Assembly: GCF_002127325.2 (NCBI RefSeq)
Contig: NC_035435.2
Span: 119,205,464 to 119,269,463 of the forward strand
DNA: 64,000 nt
Direction: 5' to 3'
Source: Helianthus annuus
Lineage: Eukaryota > Streptophyta > Magnoliopsida > Asterales > Asteraceae
Below the pieces are notes generated by a model. It was not told the DNA's origin and searched no databases. It saw nothing but the letters and a program-made list of their open reading frames with translations. The translations under genes were made by a program, and so were the position numbers. Shown here piece after piece: positions 45,013 through 56,395 of this stretch; the stretch's first letter is position 1, and the number at the start of each line of letters is the position of its first letter.

Positions 45013-47680
45013 TTGATTCATTTAATCCATTACTTCGATATCAACTTAGTTGAAATTCATTAGTTTTTTCTATATATACTTTGGGAGCAAGTTATTTCTA
45101 CGTTGATCTTTGGAGGGTTAAATGTAACTTTGGGAGCAAGTTTGAAGAAGAATAGACCTGTGCAGGTCGGTACTTCTACGATGATGGATATGAACATGGT
45201 CACACCTCGTCTTCTCCGACTTATCCTAGACCTGCAAATAAGAGGAAGAGAGTAAAACAGCGATGTAGAGACGGCTGGTAGGGGAAGAATCCCCTATTTC
45301 CAGCTTCAAAAGAGTTTGCCCCATATTGCTGCCCTAATAAGGTGGTGGAGACCTACTTATATAGGAGATATGGGAAAACCCTAACCTCAATGGGCCAGGC
45401 CCAGTTAGGGGTTGTCTCTACAAGCCCACAACCTAGTGTAGTATAAACTATAACGCGCTGGGTTTCGCGGGTTAGTTCGCAATTATAATAAATAATTAAT
45501 ATAAAAGTGATAAATAGGAGGAAGGTCCGACCGCTCGGGTCGGGTCCAGTACCATACCTCGTCATGTCCCCCAGTCTAGTGTTGCTCCCGCGTGAAAGCG
45601 TGGAGGAGCACTTATACTTATTAGGAGCTCGGGAGTGAAGATCACTAATTTTAGGCTTACATGTCGTCTGGACGCGAGAAAGTTGTTGGCCACGTTTGTT
45701 GTGGTTGTCGTTAGCTGTGAGTGGAGACAATGGAGCAACGAATAGTACACGATTGTTCATCGTGGAAATTGGTTGGGCGAACCTGGCGCATATTGATTGG
45801 TTGTTGACAATCCTCGTTTGCATTACTACGAGCTTGTTAAGGTTGCGCGTATGCGGTTAGGTCTCATGCATGAGTCTTGGAACAGGCTGAGTTTTGGCGG
45901 TTAAGTACCTCGCCTTTGGATAATTTTTTCAGGTGTGACCCTACTTTAGCGATGCGCCCATAGTCATGTGGGCTACTGTAGAATATCCACACTGTGGTAT
46001 GACTTTTGTTGGTTAGCATATGGTGCGCTAACAACGTTCAACCTATTGAAAGGGTTGATGTTAATGTGACGATGATCCCTACCACGTGTCCGTGTTACTA
46101 GGATCTCCTTTGTCGTAATGAGCGACCATCAGTGGCCGTAGACGCATATGCGGGTGTTATGCCGCCTTAGGCGAATGTAGAACCGCTAGTTGTTGTAGCA
46201 GTCGTTGTTATTAATGATCCGGTTATAGCAATTATCGTTGCAATCAAAAAGAATGATATACAATGCACCCCTGCAGAAGTGCTTGTTATGCTCAGTGACC
46301 TCGGAAGGGTGTTCAGAGCGTTATTTATGTTTCCCACAATGTTTGTATAATTGTGGGACAAGTACTTGGTTTTTCATCAGTGGTTGTGCATTTATTACCA
46401 AGATACCCACTGGAGTAGTAGTGGTTGAAGACATCTATTACCAAGATGCCCACTCTTAGCGCTGTATAATTTGATTATCTGACCTTGTTATTATGAAAAA
46501 TATTTCGTGTCAGAGTTGTTTTTTACCATGATATGCAGTTCAAATGCGGTGGTAATATTTTGTATCGTAATATGCAATTTAAATGCGGTGGTATGTTGTG
46601 TTTACAAATGTTTATATGAACATTTGTTGATATCAGAAAGTGTTTTATAATGCGCGTGGCATTAATGAACACTTGGATAACAAAGTGCTTTCTACGCGCT
46701 TGGCGCGAGTGAACACTTAGTGAGATAATAAAATGTTTTATACACGTTAGGCGTGAATGAGCACTTTATGTAGGCCACTACGTGCTTTTCCCGGACGCGC
46801 ATTGGCGTGTGGAATGCTTATAGTAGGTGGTGTGTCTGTTTAAACTACCTCGCCGACTATGGCGTGAGGGTTTTATGTTATCCCTGTCGCGTATGGGCGT
46901 GGAGAATACACATCCGAATAAGTATTTTTCCTATCGCATAGCGTGTGGAATACTTGTAAGTATATTGGTTTTGTCGTGCGTTTGTCTTGACTACCAAATT
47001 GCATATGTTGTGTCGAGTGGTATAGCCGTAGGCCCAATGATGTGAGAAGTGTAAATATCGTCTGGCGTATTGAAACACCCACATTATATAAGAACCGATG
47101 CGGTATAATGTGCAGTGGATATCACTTAAATGGGCAACCTGAGAGAAGATGATCACCTTTAAGGCGTAATGGCGCCATACCCTGCTAGTCCCCCAGTTCA
47201 ATGCTGCTAAAGTATGTTAGTAGCTTTGAACTTGATAGGTAATAAAAAGAAATCGATAACTAAACATGAAGTATAACATGCTAAGAAAACTCCGACATGC
47301 TTACTAGTCGATCTAAATGTATTGTAGATAAGTCTGTGTAAAATAGAGGTGAGACCTTTATCGACACTTTTTGTTTAGTGGGCAATTCTGATAGGCGCTC
47401 TTTTAATATATGACTTATGGAGTATTCCGTCAAGCTATCGACTTATGTGAGAGTACCATATTTAAGGATAAGATTAAGAACCTGTCACCCATGAGTCTTG
47501 CGCGTAGATGTCTAGCTAAGCCCGCATGCTTGAATAAGGATTATTCAATGTATAGTTTAGCATGTGTAAATATTATGACCATGTCCGCCCATAGTCGTGT
47601 TGTTCCGAGCAGATTACCCAGTTCGATGATGCTAAGCATGTTAGGACATAAGTATTGAAAGTAATTATATAGGCGCATGC
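45013..47680. other. old, unclassified repeat-derived DNA
   Basis: No coding frame is supported. On the minus strand CTTATATAG near 45356 looks like a TATA box of an old LTR. CCCCCAG-TTCAATGCTGCTAA-type words recur near 45568, 47190 and 47610. A ~45-base unit with GCAGTTCAAATGCGGTGGTA repeats at 46530-46595. GC-rich dyads such as GCGCGTGGC and GCGCTTGGCGCG are frequent at 46650-46860. The origin is probably decayed LTR elements. Confidence 0.4.
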
Positions 47681-47991
47681 TGTAACATCCCGTGTTTTCC
47701 GAAAGTCAAAGTCAATGACTGACCGCGCGACTTGACTGGTAACCTATCTTGTTTTCTTGTTGAACGTTAGTTGTATTATGTGGAGTATTGTTAATACTCG
47801 TGGACTAATCGACTTATATCTAACCAACATTAATCGACTTACGACTTTGAACGTTATCATACCATCTAGATCAAAGTTTCAAACTTAACAAGTTTTCCAA
47901 ACGAACCCATCTCTGAACGGACAGCCGTCCGATTAGATTACCATCCGACCGGATAGCCATCCGATCGGATGACAAGTGGCAGAAGGCTTGA
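47681..47991 (+). repeat. 5' end of another gypsy LTR, cut by the Tekay-like insertion
   Basis: Starts TGTAACATCCCGTGTTTTCC, a gypsy LTR-type start, and contains CCATCCGATCGGATGACA-like palindromes near 47940-47972. It stops abruptly at 47992 where the minus-strand Tekay-like element begins. The base run before that junction is CTTGA. Confidence 0.55.
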
Positions 47992-49436
47992 TGTCACGGC
48001 CCCCGACCCGGTTTGACCCGTTTAAGGAGCCGCGGGACAGAAATCCCGTGATATTTATTTATGTGATTTTAGCAGCGGAAATTTTAACATCAGGATCGTT
48101 TTAAAGCTAAAACTTTTCCCGATTATTTTATTTCACAATTCGGGATAAACCCCGATAATTTACAATACATAAGTTTTAGTGATAAATCCTTATTTCAAAA
48201 CATATTTCTTTATTTTATACTGAGCCACTATTTTAAGCTTGAAATGCTCCTCAGCACTTTTCCTGATTTACAGTAGATCACCTGAAACATGTTTGAAAAA
48301 GGTTTTGTCAGCGGGGAAATACTGAGTGAATCATTCTATTTACTGAAAACGACACATTTGTTATAATTTACAGTATCAAGAGTTTTTACATATGTTTATT
48401 ATCAACCAACTTTCAAGAATAGGTATTTGTCACAGACCAGCTCTGTGACTGTGGTCATATCACCATTGGCTGTCCCAATGAGTGGCGTATATTACTTACT
48501 TTTAGGCTCGCCCACCTAATGTGATTAAAACAATAGTAATACTGTGCACAATACCCCACATACCAGCTGTAATTTGGTGATTACATAAACTTAATCACTG
48601 TAATTATAACTTTGAAAAATGATTTGGAGTATTGTAAAATATTTGATAAAAAGAGAATGACTCACATTACAGATTTAGTATGGATAGAATATGATTTTAG
48701 CCCTGTTAACCTAATTTCAACAATAATGCACACAAAACAGGGCTAGTGATCAATACAGCAGTTACGATAACTCACGAGATCAAATTCTCACAATGAACGA
48801 CAAAGTGCGATACTTAAACTCATTCATCGAATTAACGACGAACGACAAAGTATAACCCTAATGTGGGCGGCACTTAAACATTCTTTGGATATATTGATCT
48901 CGGAAAATGAATTGTAATAGCGATTGAGTAATTACCCTGTTCCGCGGCAGCGATTCGAGTGCGGTGTGTGTTTATTTTGTAGTATACTGACTCTAATTCG
49001 ACGCACAGACAGCAATTGAACGTCGCTTTCATTCCAAAATTCAAGTCCCAATGTCGGCTATTTATAGCCAGAAAATAGCATCTCTTACGGACCATATGAC
49101 TTAACCCTTACGGTCCGTAAAGGATGTGGTTAGGCTTACGGTCCGTATGGACCTACCCTTACGGTTCGTAAAGGGTGCAGTATATTTCCCTAGCCTAGCT
49201 GATTTCGGGACTAGCTTAGCTGAATCATCAAACTTTCATTTTTTAATTGTGACAACGAATTAAATAGATAAATATCAATTAGGGTTTAACCCCCCCTGAG
49301 TTTTAGGGGCCCTGATCCTGATTCCGATTGTTCCGGAAATTTTAGGGTTAGTGCGGAATTACTTGGGTGTCTCAATTAGGGTTTCCTTATTGACTAATTA
49401 TCATTCTAATTATTAATTTTAATGAGAGTTGTTACA
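47992..49436 (-). repeat. 3' LTR of the Tekay-like element
   Basis: 1445 bases. On the minus strand it starts TGTAACAACTCTC and ends GGGGGCCGTGACA. It contains paired ACGGWCCGTAAGG-type dyads near 49080-49180. Purines TAAGGTGAGGAGGA lie immediately before it at 49437-49450 (polypurine tract). Confidence 0.9.
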
Positions 49437-49476
49437 TCCTCCTCACCTTAAGAAAAATAAATCTCGTCCTCGAGAT

Positions 49477-50559
49477 TCACTGAAACAGATGAGGATACTT
49501 GCGCTTCATTTCTGATTCCAGTTCCCAAGTGTATTCCGGTCCTCTCTTTGAATTCCATTTGACTTTCACCAGTACTAGTCGCTTGTGTTTGAGAAACTTG
49601 ACTTTTCGGTCTTCTATTTGTAAAGGTTTTTCTATAAATTTCAGCTTTTCATTTACCTCTATGTCTTGAAGAGGTACTACCAGGGATTCGTCTGATAAAC
49701 ATTTCTTGAGGTTGGATACATGAAATACATCATGTACTCCAGCTAGTTCTTCTGGTAGTTGTAAGCGATAAGCAACTGGTCCGATTCGTTGAATCACTGG
49801 GAATGGTCCAACATATCTTGGACTCAGTTTTCTTTTCTTACCGAATCGTACTACTCCTTTCCAAGGAGATACTTTCAAAAGTACTTTGTCTCCTATCTGG
49901 AATTCGAGTGGCTTGTGATGATTGTCTGCATAGCTTTTCTGGCGATCTCTGGCTGTTTTCAATCTTTCCTTAATTTGAGTTATCTTGTCTGTGGTTTCTT
50001 GCACAATTTCCGGACCTGATAATTGACTTTCTCCTATTTCCGCCCAACATACGGGTGTTCTGCACTTGCGTCCATACAGTGCTTCGAATGGAGCGACTTC
50101 GATACTTGAGTGATAACTATTGTTATAGGAGAATTCAATTAATGGTAAATGATTATCCCAATTACCTCCAAAGTCAATTACACATGCACGGAGCATGTCT
50201 TCCAGAGTTCGGATCGTCCTTTCACTTTGTCCGTCTGTCTGTGGATGATATGCAGTACTTAGATTGAGTCGGGTTCCCATTGATTCTTGGAAACTTGTCC
50301 AGAAACGGGAAGTGAAACGACTATCTCTATCCGATACAATGGAGAGTGGAACTCCATGTAAGGATACTATTTCATCTACATACAATTTGGCTAACCTTTC
50401 CATACTAAAGGTTTCCTTTATTGGTAGAAAATGAGCTGATTTGGTTAATCGATCCACGATTACCCAAATGGCATCATTACCTTTTCTGGTCTTGGGTAAC
50501 TTAGTAACAAAGTCCATTGTTATGAGTTCCCATTTCCATACAGGCATTTCTAACTGTTA
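49477..50559 (-). CDS. pol: integrase core and chromodomain-like C-terminus (Pol, last part)
   Basis: The DDE integrase core is visible: D in [10 protein letters not shown] in SDRDSRFTS and E in [23 protein letters not shown] sits before the glutamate as usual. The C-terminal part has [24 protein letters not shown] and a final segment with VKVKW and YTWELESEM, matching the Tekay-type chromodomain that guides insertion into heterochromatin. It is joined in frame to the upstream integrase part but separated by a single TAA at 50559-50557. This is Pol continued, not an independent gene. Confidence 0.9.
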
Positions 50560-51390
50560 TAGTAAACCTGAGGGTTTCTGATGTTCGGCTTTAACTTGTG
50601 AACAAGTTAAACACTTAGATACGTATTCGGCTATATCCTTTTTCATTCCGATCCACCAAAAATTCTTTCGTAAATCTTGGTACATCTTATTGTTTCCTGG
50701 GTGTATAGTATACCTAGATTTATGAGCTTCTTCTAAAATCTTTAATCTTAAATTTCCCTGTTTAGGTACCCAAATTCTGCTATTATGGAATTTCCAGATT
50801 CCATCCTTTCCTTGTTCTAATTCTTTTAGGTAACCTTTCATTCCTTCGGCATCGTTCTTGATTGCCGTTTCCTGAACTTCCTTTACTTGTTCCATTAAAT
50901 CTACTTGTAGATTTATTTTAAGAGCACGGATTCGCTTTTGCTTTTCATGGAACTTACGACTTAAGGCGTCAGCGACTACGTTTGCCTTTCCTTCGTGATA
51001 TTGAATATCACAATCGTAATCACTCAAGATTTCCATCCATCTTCTTTGTCTCATGTTTAACTCTTTTTGCCCAAATATATATCTTAAACTCTTATGATCT
51101 GTATAAATAGTAAACTTACTTCCATACAGATAGTGTCTCCATATCTTAAGGACAAAAACTATAGCTCCTAATTCTAAATCATGAGTTGTATAGTTTTCTT
51201 CGTGCTTTTTCAATTGTATGGAAGCATACGCAATTACCTTTTTGCGTTGCATCAACACACATCCGTATCCTAATTTTGAAGCATCACAATACACCTCAAA
51301 ATCTTCTGTTCCTTCTGGTAAAGCTAAGATTGGAGCATTGGTTAATTTCTGCTTCAAGATTCTAAAGGCCTCTTCTTGTTTGGTCCCCAT
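50560..51390 (-). pseudogene. pol: RNase H and integrase zinc finger (Pol, middle part)
   Basis: RNase H landmarks run in order: YCDASKLGYGCVLMQ, YTTHDLELGAIVFVLKIWRH, YTDHKSLRYIF and ADALSRK. The HHCC-type integrase finger follows (H in IHPGNNKMY, then CLTCSQVKAEH). The frame is shifted against the RT part. The overlap at 51354-51390 and the family's usual wording there indicate one missing base near 51388. The frame ends at TAA 50559-50557 and resumes at once. Confidence 0.88.
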
Positions 51391-53912
51391 TCAAACTTAG
51401 TGGCTTTACAGGTTAGCTTAGTTAATGGTACAGCTATTTTGGAAAAATCCTTAATAAACCGTCTATAATAACCGGCTAAACCTATAAAACTTCTAATTTC
51501 CATTGCAGTTTGCGGAACCTTACAATTGGTAATTGCTTCTATCTTAGCAGGATCTACGTGAATACCTTCGTGATTCACCATGTGTCCTAAGAATTGCACT
51601 TCTTGTAGCCAAAATTCACACTTTGAGAATTTAGCGTACAACTTTTCTTTTCTTAACAAAGTTAAGAGTGCATGCAAGTGCTGGCAATGTTCGACCTGAC
51701 TTTTTGAATAAATAAGTATATCGTCTATGAAAACAATTACAAATTTATCCAAATATGGTTTACAGATCCTGTTCATCATGTCCATAAATGCTGCGGGTGC
51801 ATTAGTTAATCCAAAGGGCATGACTGTAAACTCATAATGTCCATACCTAGTCCTAAAAGCAGTTTTAGGTATGTCTTCTTCTTGAACCTTTAATTGATGA
51901 TATCCGGAGCGCAAGTCTATCTTAGAAAAATATTTAGCGCCTTGTAATTGATCAAAAAGATCATCAATCCTAGGTAATGGGTATCGATTCTTAATTGTAA
52001 CCTTATTCAATTCTCTATAATCGATACACATTCTCATCGATCCATCTTTCTTTTTCACAAACAACACCGGTGCACCCCAAGGGGATGAACTAGGTTGTAT
52101 AAATCCTTTGCTTAGTAATTCATCTAATTGCTTCTTTAATTCTAACATTTCGGTAGGAGCTAATCGATAGGGTGCCTTGGCTATCGGTGTAGTTCCTGAA
52201 ATTAGATGAATCCTAAATTCTACCTCCCTATCTGGTGGTAACCCAGGTAAATCTTCTGGAAATACATCTGGGTATTCTGAGACTACAGGGATTTCCTTAA
52301 GTTCTTTTCCTTTAGTACAAATGATTACTGAAATCATATATACTATTCCCTGCTTCCGTTCATAATTAGCAACTTTCATTACTGATATGAACTTCAGTGG
52401 CTTCCGAGGTTTATCTCCTGAAATCTTAATTATCTCTCCAGTAGGTGCTTGAATTTCTATAGAGTTTCTATCACAAATGATTTGAGCATGGTTGGCTATT
52501 AACCAATCCATTCCTAACACAACGTCAAACTCAGCTAATTTTATAGGAAATAAGTTTGCAACAAATTTATGACCTGAGAGTTCTACTTCTACTTTTTGTA
52601 AAATCTGATTGACATTTACCGAATTCCCATCCGCAGTTTCGACTGTAAAGATCTGCCTAACAGTAGTTAAGGGTAACTTAAGAGCTTGACAGAATGAAGT
52701 ATTTATAAAACTTTGGTTTGCACCAGAGTCAAATAATACTTTTGCATAAACGTTGTGAACTAGAAACGTACCGGCGATCACATCCGGAATGAGTTCTGCT
52801 TCTTGAGTAGTTAGCTGGAATGCTCTAGCATTCTTCTTAGTAGCTCCTTCAGCTGCCTTGGGTTTGTTATCTACTAGGTTAACTAATTTAGGACATTCTG
52901 GTTTGATATGTCCAGCTTCCCCACAATTGTAACAAATTATGGATTTCTTTCTGCAGTTTTCTTCCCGATGTCCTGTTGTTTTGCAAAAATTGCAAAGTTT
53001 GTTACATTTTCCAAAATGTTTCTTTTTGCAAATTTTGCAAAATGGCACAGTTGAAGATTGCCCTGTTCCTCTTTTCTTGAAATTACTACTATTACCCATC
53101 CTAAATCCTTGGGTAATTTTCTGAGCTAATTCCTTCTTCCTATCTTCGTCTCGTGTGCGTATCAGTTCATCAGTTAAGGTGTTAGCTAATTCTACTGCAT
53201 CGTCAATAGTGCGAGGTCTCGCAGCCTTAACGATATTGTGAATTTCGCTAATTAATCCCCAAATATAACGAGAAATAAATACCGGTTCTGGCGAAGCCAG
53301 TGTTGGCACCACTCTAGCATATTCAAAGAATGTCGAAGTGTAACCACGACAATCTACCCCTAACATCCGATGGTTTAAGAACTTATTTGCCATTTGTTCC
53401 TTTTCATACTCAGGACAAAATTTTCTTTCTACCAGACTCTTGAATTCTTCCCAAGTCATAGCATACGCCCTAGTTCTTCCTTTAGCTTGTAACACAGTGT
53501 TCCACCATTCGAGTGCTCCTTCTTTAAACAGATTTGAGGCGTACATGACCTGATCATCTTTGGCACACTTGCTTATTGCAATCACTGCTTCGGTTTTCTC
53601 TAACCAACGCAGCGATGCAGTTGCCCCTTCATTGCCTGCAAATTCAGTGGGTTTACAAGCAAGAAATTCTTTGAAAGTGCAACCAGGTGTTGCAGCCTTT
53701 CGCTTCTTAGGGAGCGGCATGTGCTGGGTTTCGTTATCATGATTAGTATGATTATTACCCCCGTTTATACTATTACTGGAGTTATCCTCAATAGTATGTT
53801 TACTAGGAATAATTTGTTGTGGTTCGATTGGATTTTTCACAGCAGCAACAAATGCTGGAATAGCATTAGCTATTCCTTGAGCAACAATGGTTTCAATATC
53901 TTGTCTGGTCAT
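51354..53912 (-). CDS. gag-pol: Gag, protease and reverse transcriptase of the Tekay-like element
   Basis: 852 codons starting [13 protein letters not shown]. The retrotransposon Gag domain lies near residues 85-260 ([43 protein letters not shown]). Three zinc-knuckle units follow ([40 protein letters not shown]). The aspartic protease has [10 protein letters not shown], and the RT has [35 protein letters not shown] and the catalytic [10 protein letters not shown]. All are in one frame, as is usual for Tekay. The end is created by a frameshift before RNase H. Confidence 0.95.
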   Translation of the reverse strand: MTRQDIETIVAQGIANAIPAFVAAVKNPIEPQQIIPSKHTIEDNSSNSINGGNNHTNHDNETQHMPLPKKRKAATPGCTFKEFLACKPTEFAGNEGATASLRWLEKTEAVIAISKCAKDDQVMYASNLFKEGALEWWNTVLQAKGRTRAYAMTWEEFKSLVERKFCPEYEKEQMANKFLNHRMLGVDCRGYTSTFFEYARVVPTLASPEPVFISRYIWGLISEIHNIVKAARPRTIDDAVELANTLTDELIRTRDEDRKKELAQKITQGFRMGNSSNFKKRGTGQSSTVPFCKICKKKHFGKCNKLCNFCKTTGHREENCRKKSIICYNCGEAGHIKPECPKLVNLVDNKPKAAEGATKKNARAFQLTTQEAELIPDVIAGTFLVHNVYAKVLFDSGANQSFINTSFCQALKLPLTTVRQIFTVETADGNSVNVNQILQKVEVELSGHKFVANLFPIKLAEFDVVLGMDWLIANHAQIICDRNSIEIQAPTGEIIKISGDKPRKPLKFISVMKVANYERKQGIVYMISVIICTKGKELKEIPVVSEYPDVFPEDLPGLPPDREVEFRIHLISGTTPIAKAPYRLAPTEMLELKKQLDELLSKGFIQPSSSPWGAPVLFVKKKDGSMRMCIDYRELNKVTIKNRYPLPRIDDLFDQLQGAKYFSKIDLRSGYHQLKVQEEDIPKTAFRTRYGHYEFTVMPFGLTNAPAAFMDMMNRICKPYLDKFVIVFIDDILIYSKSQVEHCQHLHALLTLLRKEKLYAKFSKCEFWLQEVQFLGHMVNHEGIHVDPAKIEAITNCKVPQTAMEIRSFIGLAGYYRRFIKDFSKIAVPLTKLTCKATKFEWGPNKKRPLES

Positions 53913-54228
53913 ATATTGATCTCCTGGATGATGTCCGATTGATTAATCTCATTTATTGGTTCATTACCACTATTTGCCATCTGATAATAACAATTTTTAT
54001 TAGTATTTGATAATTAGCAAATTATACACAAACAATCAGACAATTCATAATGCACGTAAAGTCAAAACTATTGATTTCTCAATTCCATTTTATATAGGTA
54101 TAGTATGCATCAATACACACCAATATTTTACAACGTTTTATTCGTTATGTAACAACGGGTTTCACTATTACTTTTACTATTATACAACTAGAGTTTTACC
54201 ATCCTCCTATCTTTCGTCACTTGTCACC

Positions 54229-55017
54229 CTAAAAACGAAGTTCCCTTTCGTCATACTTCCAGGCAATCTGTCCCCCTATTTCCCTGATTCTATTCCCGGC
54301 ATCCATCAATTCTTCATCAAAATGGCGCAGTTCAGCCATATTCTCGTGGCTCATTGGTGGATTAGGTAGGGGTTCTGGGTCGAATTGTGGGAGGAAGGAA
54401 TAAGGGTCGTTGACAATATTTTGAAATTGCCAATCATTCGTCCACCATTCTTCCATTTCTACAGGTTGAGTATGGATTATTGGTTCAGGGATTGTTGGTG
54501 CAAAATTCATAGGGATTGGATTTTCGATAGGATAGGTAAAAATATTCGTATTGACAGGCTGCATAGTCTCACAGTTTGCCAATAGAGTATCTATCTCTTC
54601 CTGAAAAGTAATTCTTTTGTTTTGATTAGAGCTTTCTCCGATTTCTACCTGAGTTGGTCTAGAACCTTGCCCTACTTCCATTTCTATTTCTTGAGAATAT
54701 TCCTCAAACTGTATTCCCATTTGCCTAGTATCTTCCTCGAATTCTATTACTATTTCTGGCTGTTTACCACGTTCTTTTGCTATTTCTACAGGATGGTTTA
54801 TTTTAGGAAGTTTCGGGACTGGCTTTTTCCTACGGATACGACTCCCCCATACATAATTCTTCTTTTTCTTTCGTTTTGGTTTCGTCAAAGGTTGGTCTAC
54901 ATCAGCAAAGTATCCAGTAAATTCTTGGGAAACTTCTATCTTTACTGGGTAAAGATTGAGGTTCTGAAAAGCTTCAGATATCTCGTTCATGCTGTGTAGC
55001 ATATATGCAAAATGCAC
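54229..55017 (-). CDS. leader ORF 2 of the Tekay-like element, unknown function
   Basis: 262 codons on the sense strand between primer site and gag. If translation starts at the second Met it begins MNEISEAFQNLNLYPV. A basic patch KPKRKKKKNYVWGSRIRRKK could be a nuclear localisation signal. An acidic middle follows, then an Asn/Pro-rich part and a C-terminal helix-like segment (ELRHFDEELMDAGNRIREI). It is open with no stop. I know of no function. The analogous place in the next element is held by an unrelated Pro/Gln-rich ORF. Confidence 0.6.
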   Translation of the reverse strand: MHFAYMLHSMNEISEAFQNLNLYPVKIEVSQEFTGYFADVDQPLTKPKRKKKKNYVWGSRIRRKKPVPKLPKINHPVEIAKERGKQPEIVIEFEEDTRQMGIQFEEYSQEIEMEVGQGSRPTQVEIGESSNQNKRITFQEEIDTLLANCETMQPVNTNIFTYPIENPIPMNFAPTIPEPIIHTQPVEMEEWWTNDWQFQNIVNDPYSFLPQFDPEPLPNPPMSHENMAELRHFDEELMDAGNRIREIGGQIAWKYDERELRF

Positions 55018-55166
55018 AAAATGCTAAGTTAAAACTTTGGAACAAAGTTTAACAAATAAATATCAAAGTTTTATTGTACACTATTTGTACAAAATACAAG
55101 AAAGAACACACACTCAGCTTTATTTATCTACTTACTGAGAAGTACTAGTACTAGATTTAGAGTACT

Positions 55167-55526
55167 TTAAAGATTTGCATTTTCCGCTACAGTAGCTAGC
55201 ATATACAAATTTGTCCATTTTTCATCTAACTTATCTTCCCACGGTGATTTATTAATTATCTCCTGGGTTTCCTTTTTAATCCTCTTTTCTCGGATTTGCC
55301 CCTTACTTTTCTTAATAATCATACTCCTTTTTCTAGGAGAAAGTGGGTTTTCATACTGTGCTTTACGCACAAATATTCCTTCTTCAGGAATTGTAGGGAG
55401 CTTTGAAAATTTAGTTTTGGATGAACTTCCCTCTTCGTAAACTGACTTATCTAATTTAAGATAGATATCTTGCAACTTTTGCTTACCCATACTGTAATTA
55501 ACAAATAACCAGTTTAAATAAAACAT
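55167..55526 (-). CDS. leader ORF 1 of the Tekay-like element, unknown function
   Basis: 119 codons at most. The likelier start is the internal Met of MGKQKLQDIYLKLDKSV. It is rich in Lys, Glu and Ser and highly charged (KRSMIIKKSKGQIREKRIKK). No domain recognised. It sits 64 bases downstream of the primer site, so it would be the first ORF on the genomic RNA. Confidence 0.5.
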   Translation of the reverse strand: MFYLNWLFVNYSMGKQKLQDIYLKLDKSVYEEGSSSKTKFSKLPTIPEEGIFVRKAQYENPLSPRKRSMIIKKSKGQIREKRIKKETQEIINKSPWEDKLDEKWTNLYMLATVAENANL

Positions 55527-55589
55527 ATAATCACAGAATAGTAACCAGGAAAAATTTAAGTATCGTTTAAATACTTAATTAGCTTAACT

Positions 55590-55606
55590 CAGTGGCTCTG
55601 ATACCA
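55590..55606 (-). other. primer-binding site (initiator Met-tRNA)
   Basis: On the minus strand TGGTATCAGAGCCACTG lies nine bases after the LTR end and matches the complement of the tRNA-iMet 3' end. Confidence 0.92.
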
Positions 55607-55615
55607 CCTTATTTC

Positions 55616-56395
55616 TGTCACGGCCCCCGACCCGGTTTGACCCGTTTCAGGAGCCGCGGGACAGAAATCCCATGATATTTATTTATGTGATTTTAGCAGC
55701 GGAAATTTTAACATCAGGACCGTTGTAAAGCTAAAACTTTTCCCGATTATTTTATTTCACAATTCGGGATAAACCCTGATAATTTACAATACATAAGTTT
55801 TAGTGATAAATCCTTATTTCAAAACATATTTCTTTATTTTATACTGAGCCACTATTTTAAGCTTGAAATGCTCCTCAGCACTTTTCCTGATTTACAGTAG
55901 ATCACCTGAAACATGTTTGAAAAAGGTTTTGTCAGCGGGGAAATACTGAGTGAATCATTCTATTTACTGAAAACGACACATTTGTTATAATTTACAGTAT
56001 CAAGAGTTTTTACATATGTTTATTATCAACCATCTTTCAAGAATAGGTATTTGTCACAGACCAGCTCTGTGACTGTGGTCATATCACCATTGGCTGTCCC
56101 AATGAGTGACGTATATTACTTACTTTTAGGCTCGCCCACCTAATGTGATTAAAACAATAGTAATACTGTGCACAATACCCCACATACCAGCTGTAATTTG
56201 GTGATTACATAAACTTAATCACTGTAATTATAACTTTGAAAAATGATTTGGAGTATTGTAAAATATTTGATAAAAAGAGAATGACTCACATTGCAGATTT
56301 AGTATGGATAGAATATGATTTTAGCCCTGTTAACCTAATTTCAACAATAATGCACACAAAACAGGGTTAGTGATCAATACAGCAGTTACGATAAC
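55616..56395 (-). repeat. 5' LTR of the Tekay-like element, interrupted
   Basis: The last 780 bases of the LTR in element orientation, collinear without indels with 47992-48771. The break falls after ATAAC, where the next element's LTR begins. Confidence 0.92.

Larger units (their letters stand above)
47992..56395 (-). mobile_element. Tekay-like chromovirus (Ty3/gypsy), nearly full length
   Basis: Read on the minus strand: 5' LTR (56395-55616, cut off), primer site, two leader ORFs, gag-pol with all domains, polypurine tract and 3' LTR (49436-47992). The 780 bases shared by both LTRs align without indels and with roughly nine substitutions by eye. Pol has only one frameshift and one stop, so it is a recent copy. 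The 5' LTR is interrupted at 56395 after ATAAC by the next element. Its remaining ~665 bases are beyond the window. Confidence 0.92.

Noticed and set aside
45353..45823. 156-codon minus-strand frame
   Set aside because: No domain, unusual composition and position over an apparent old LTR promoter; not supported as a gene.
49789..54999. Many plus-strand frames across the Tekay-like element
   Set aside because: They are antisense shadows of Gag-Pol and the leader ORFs.
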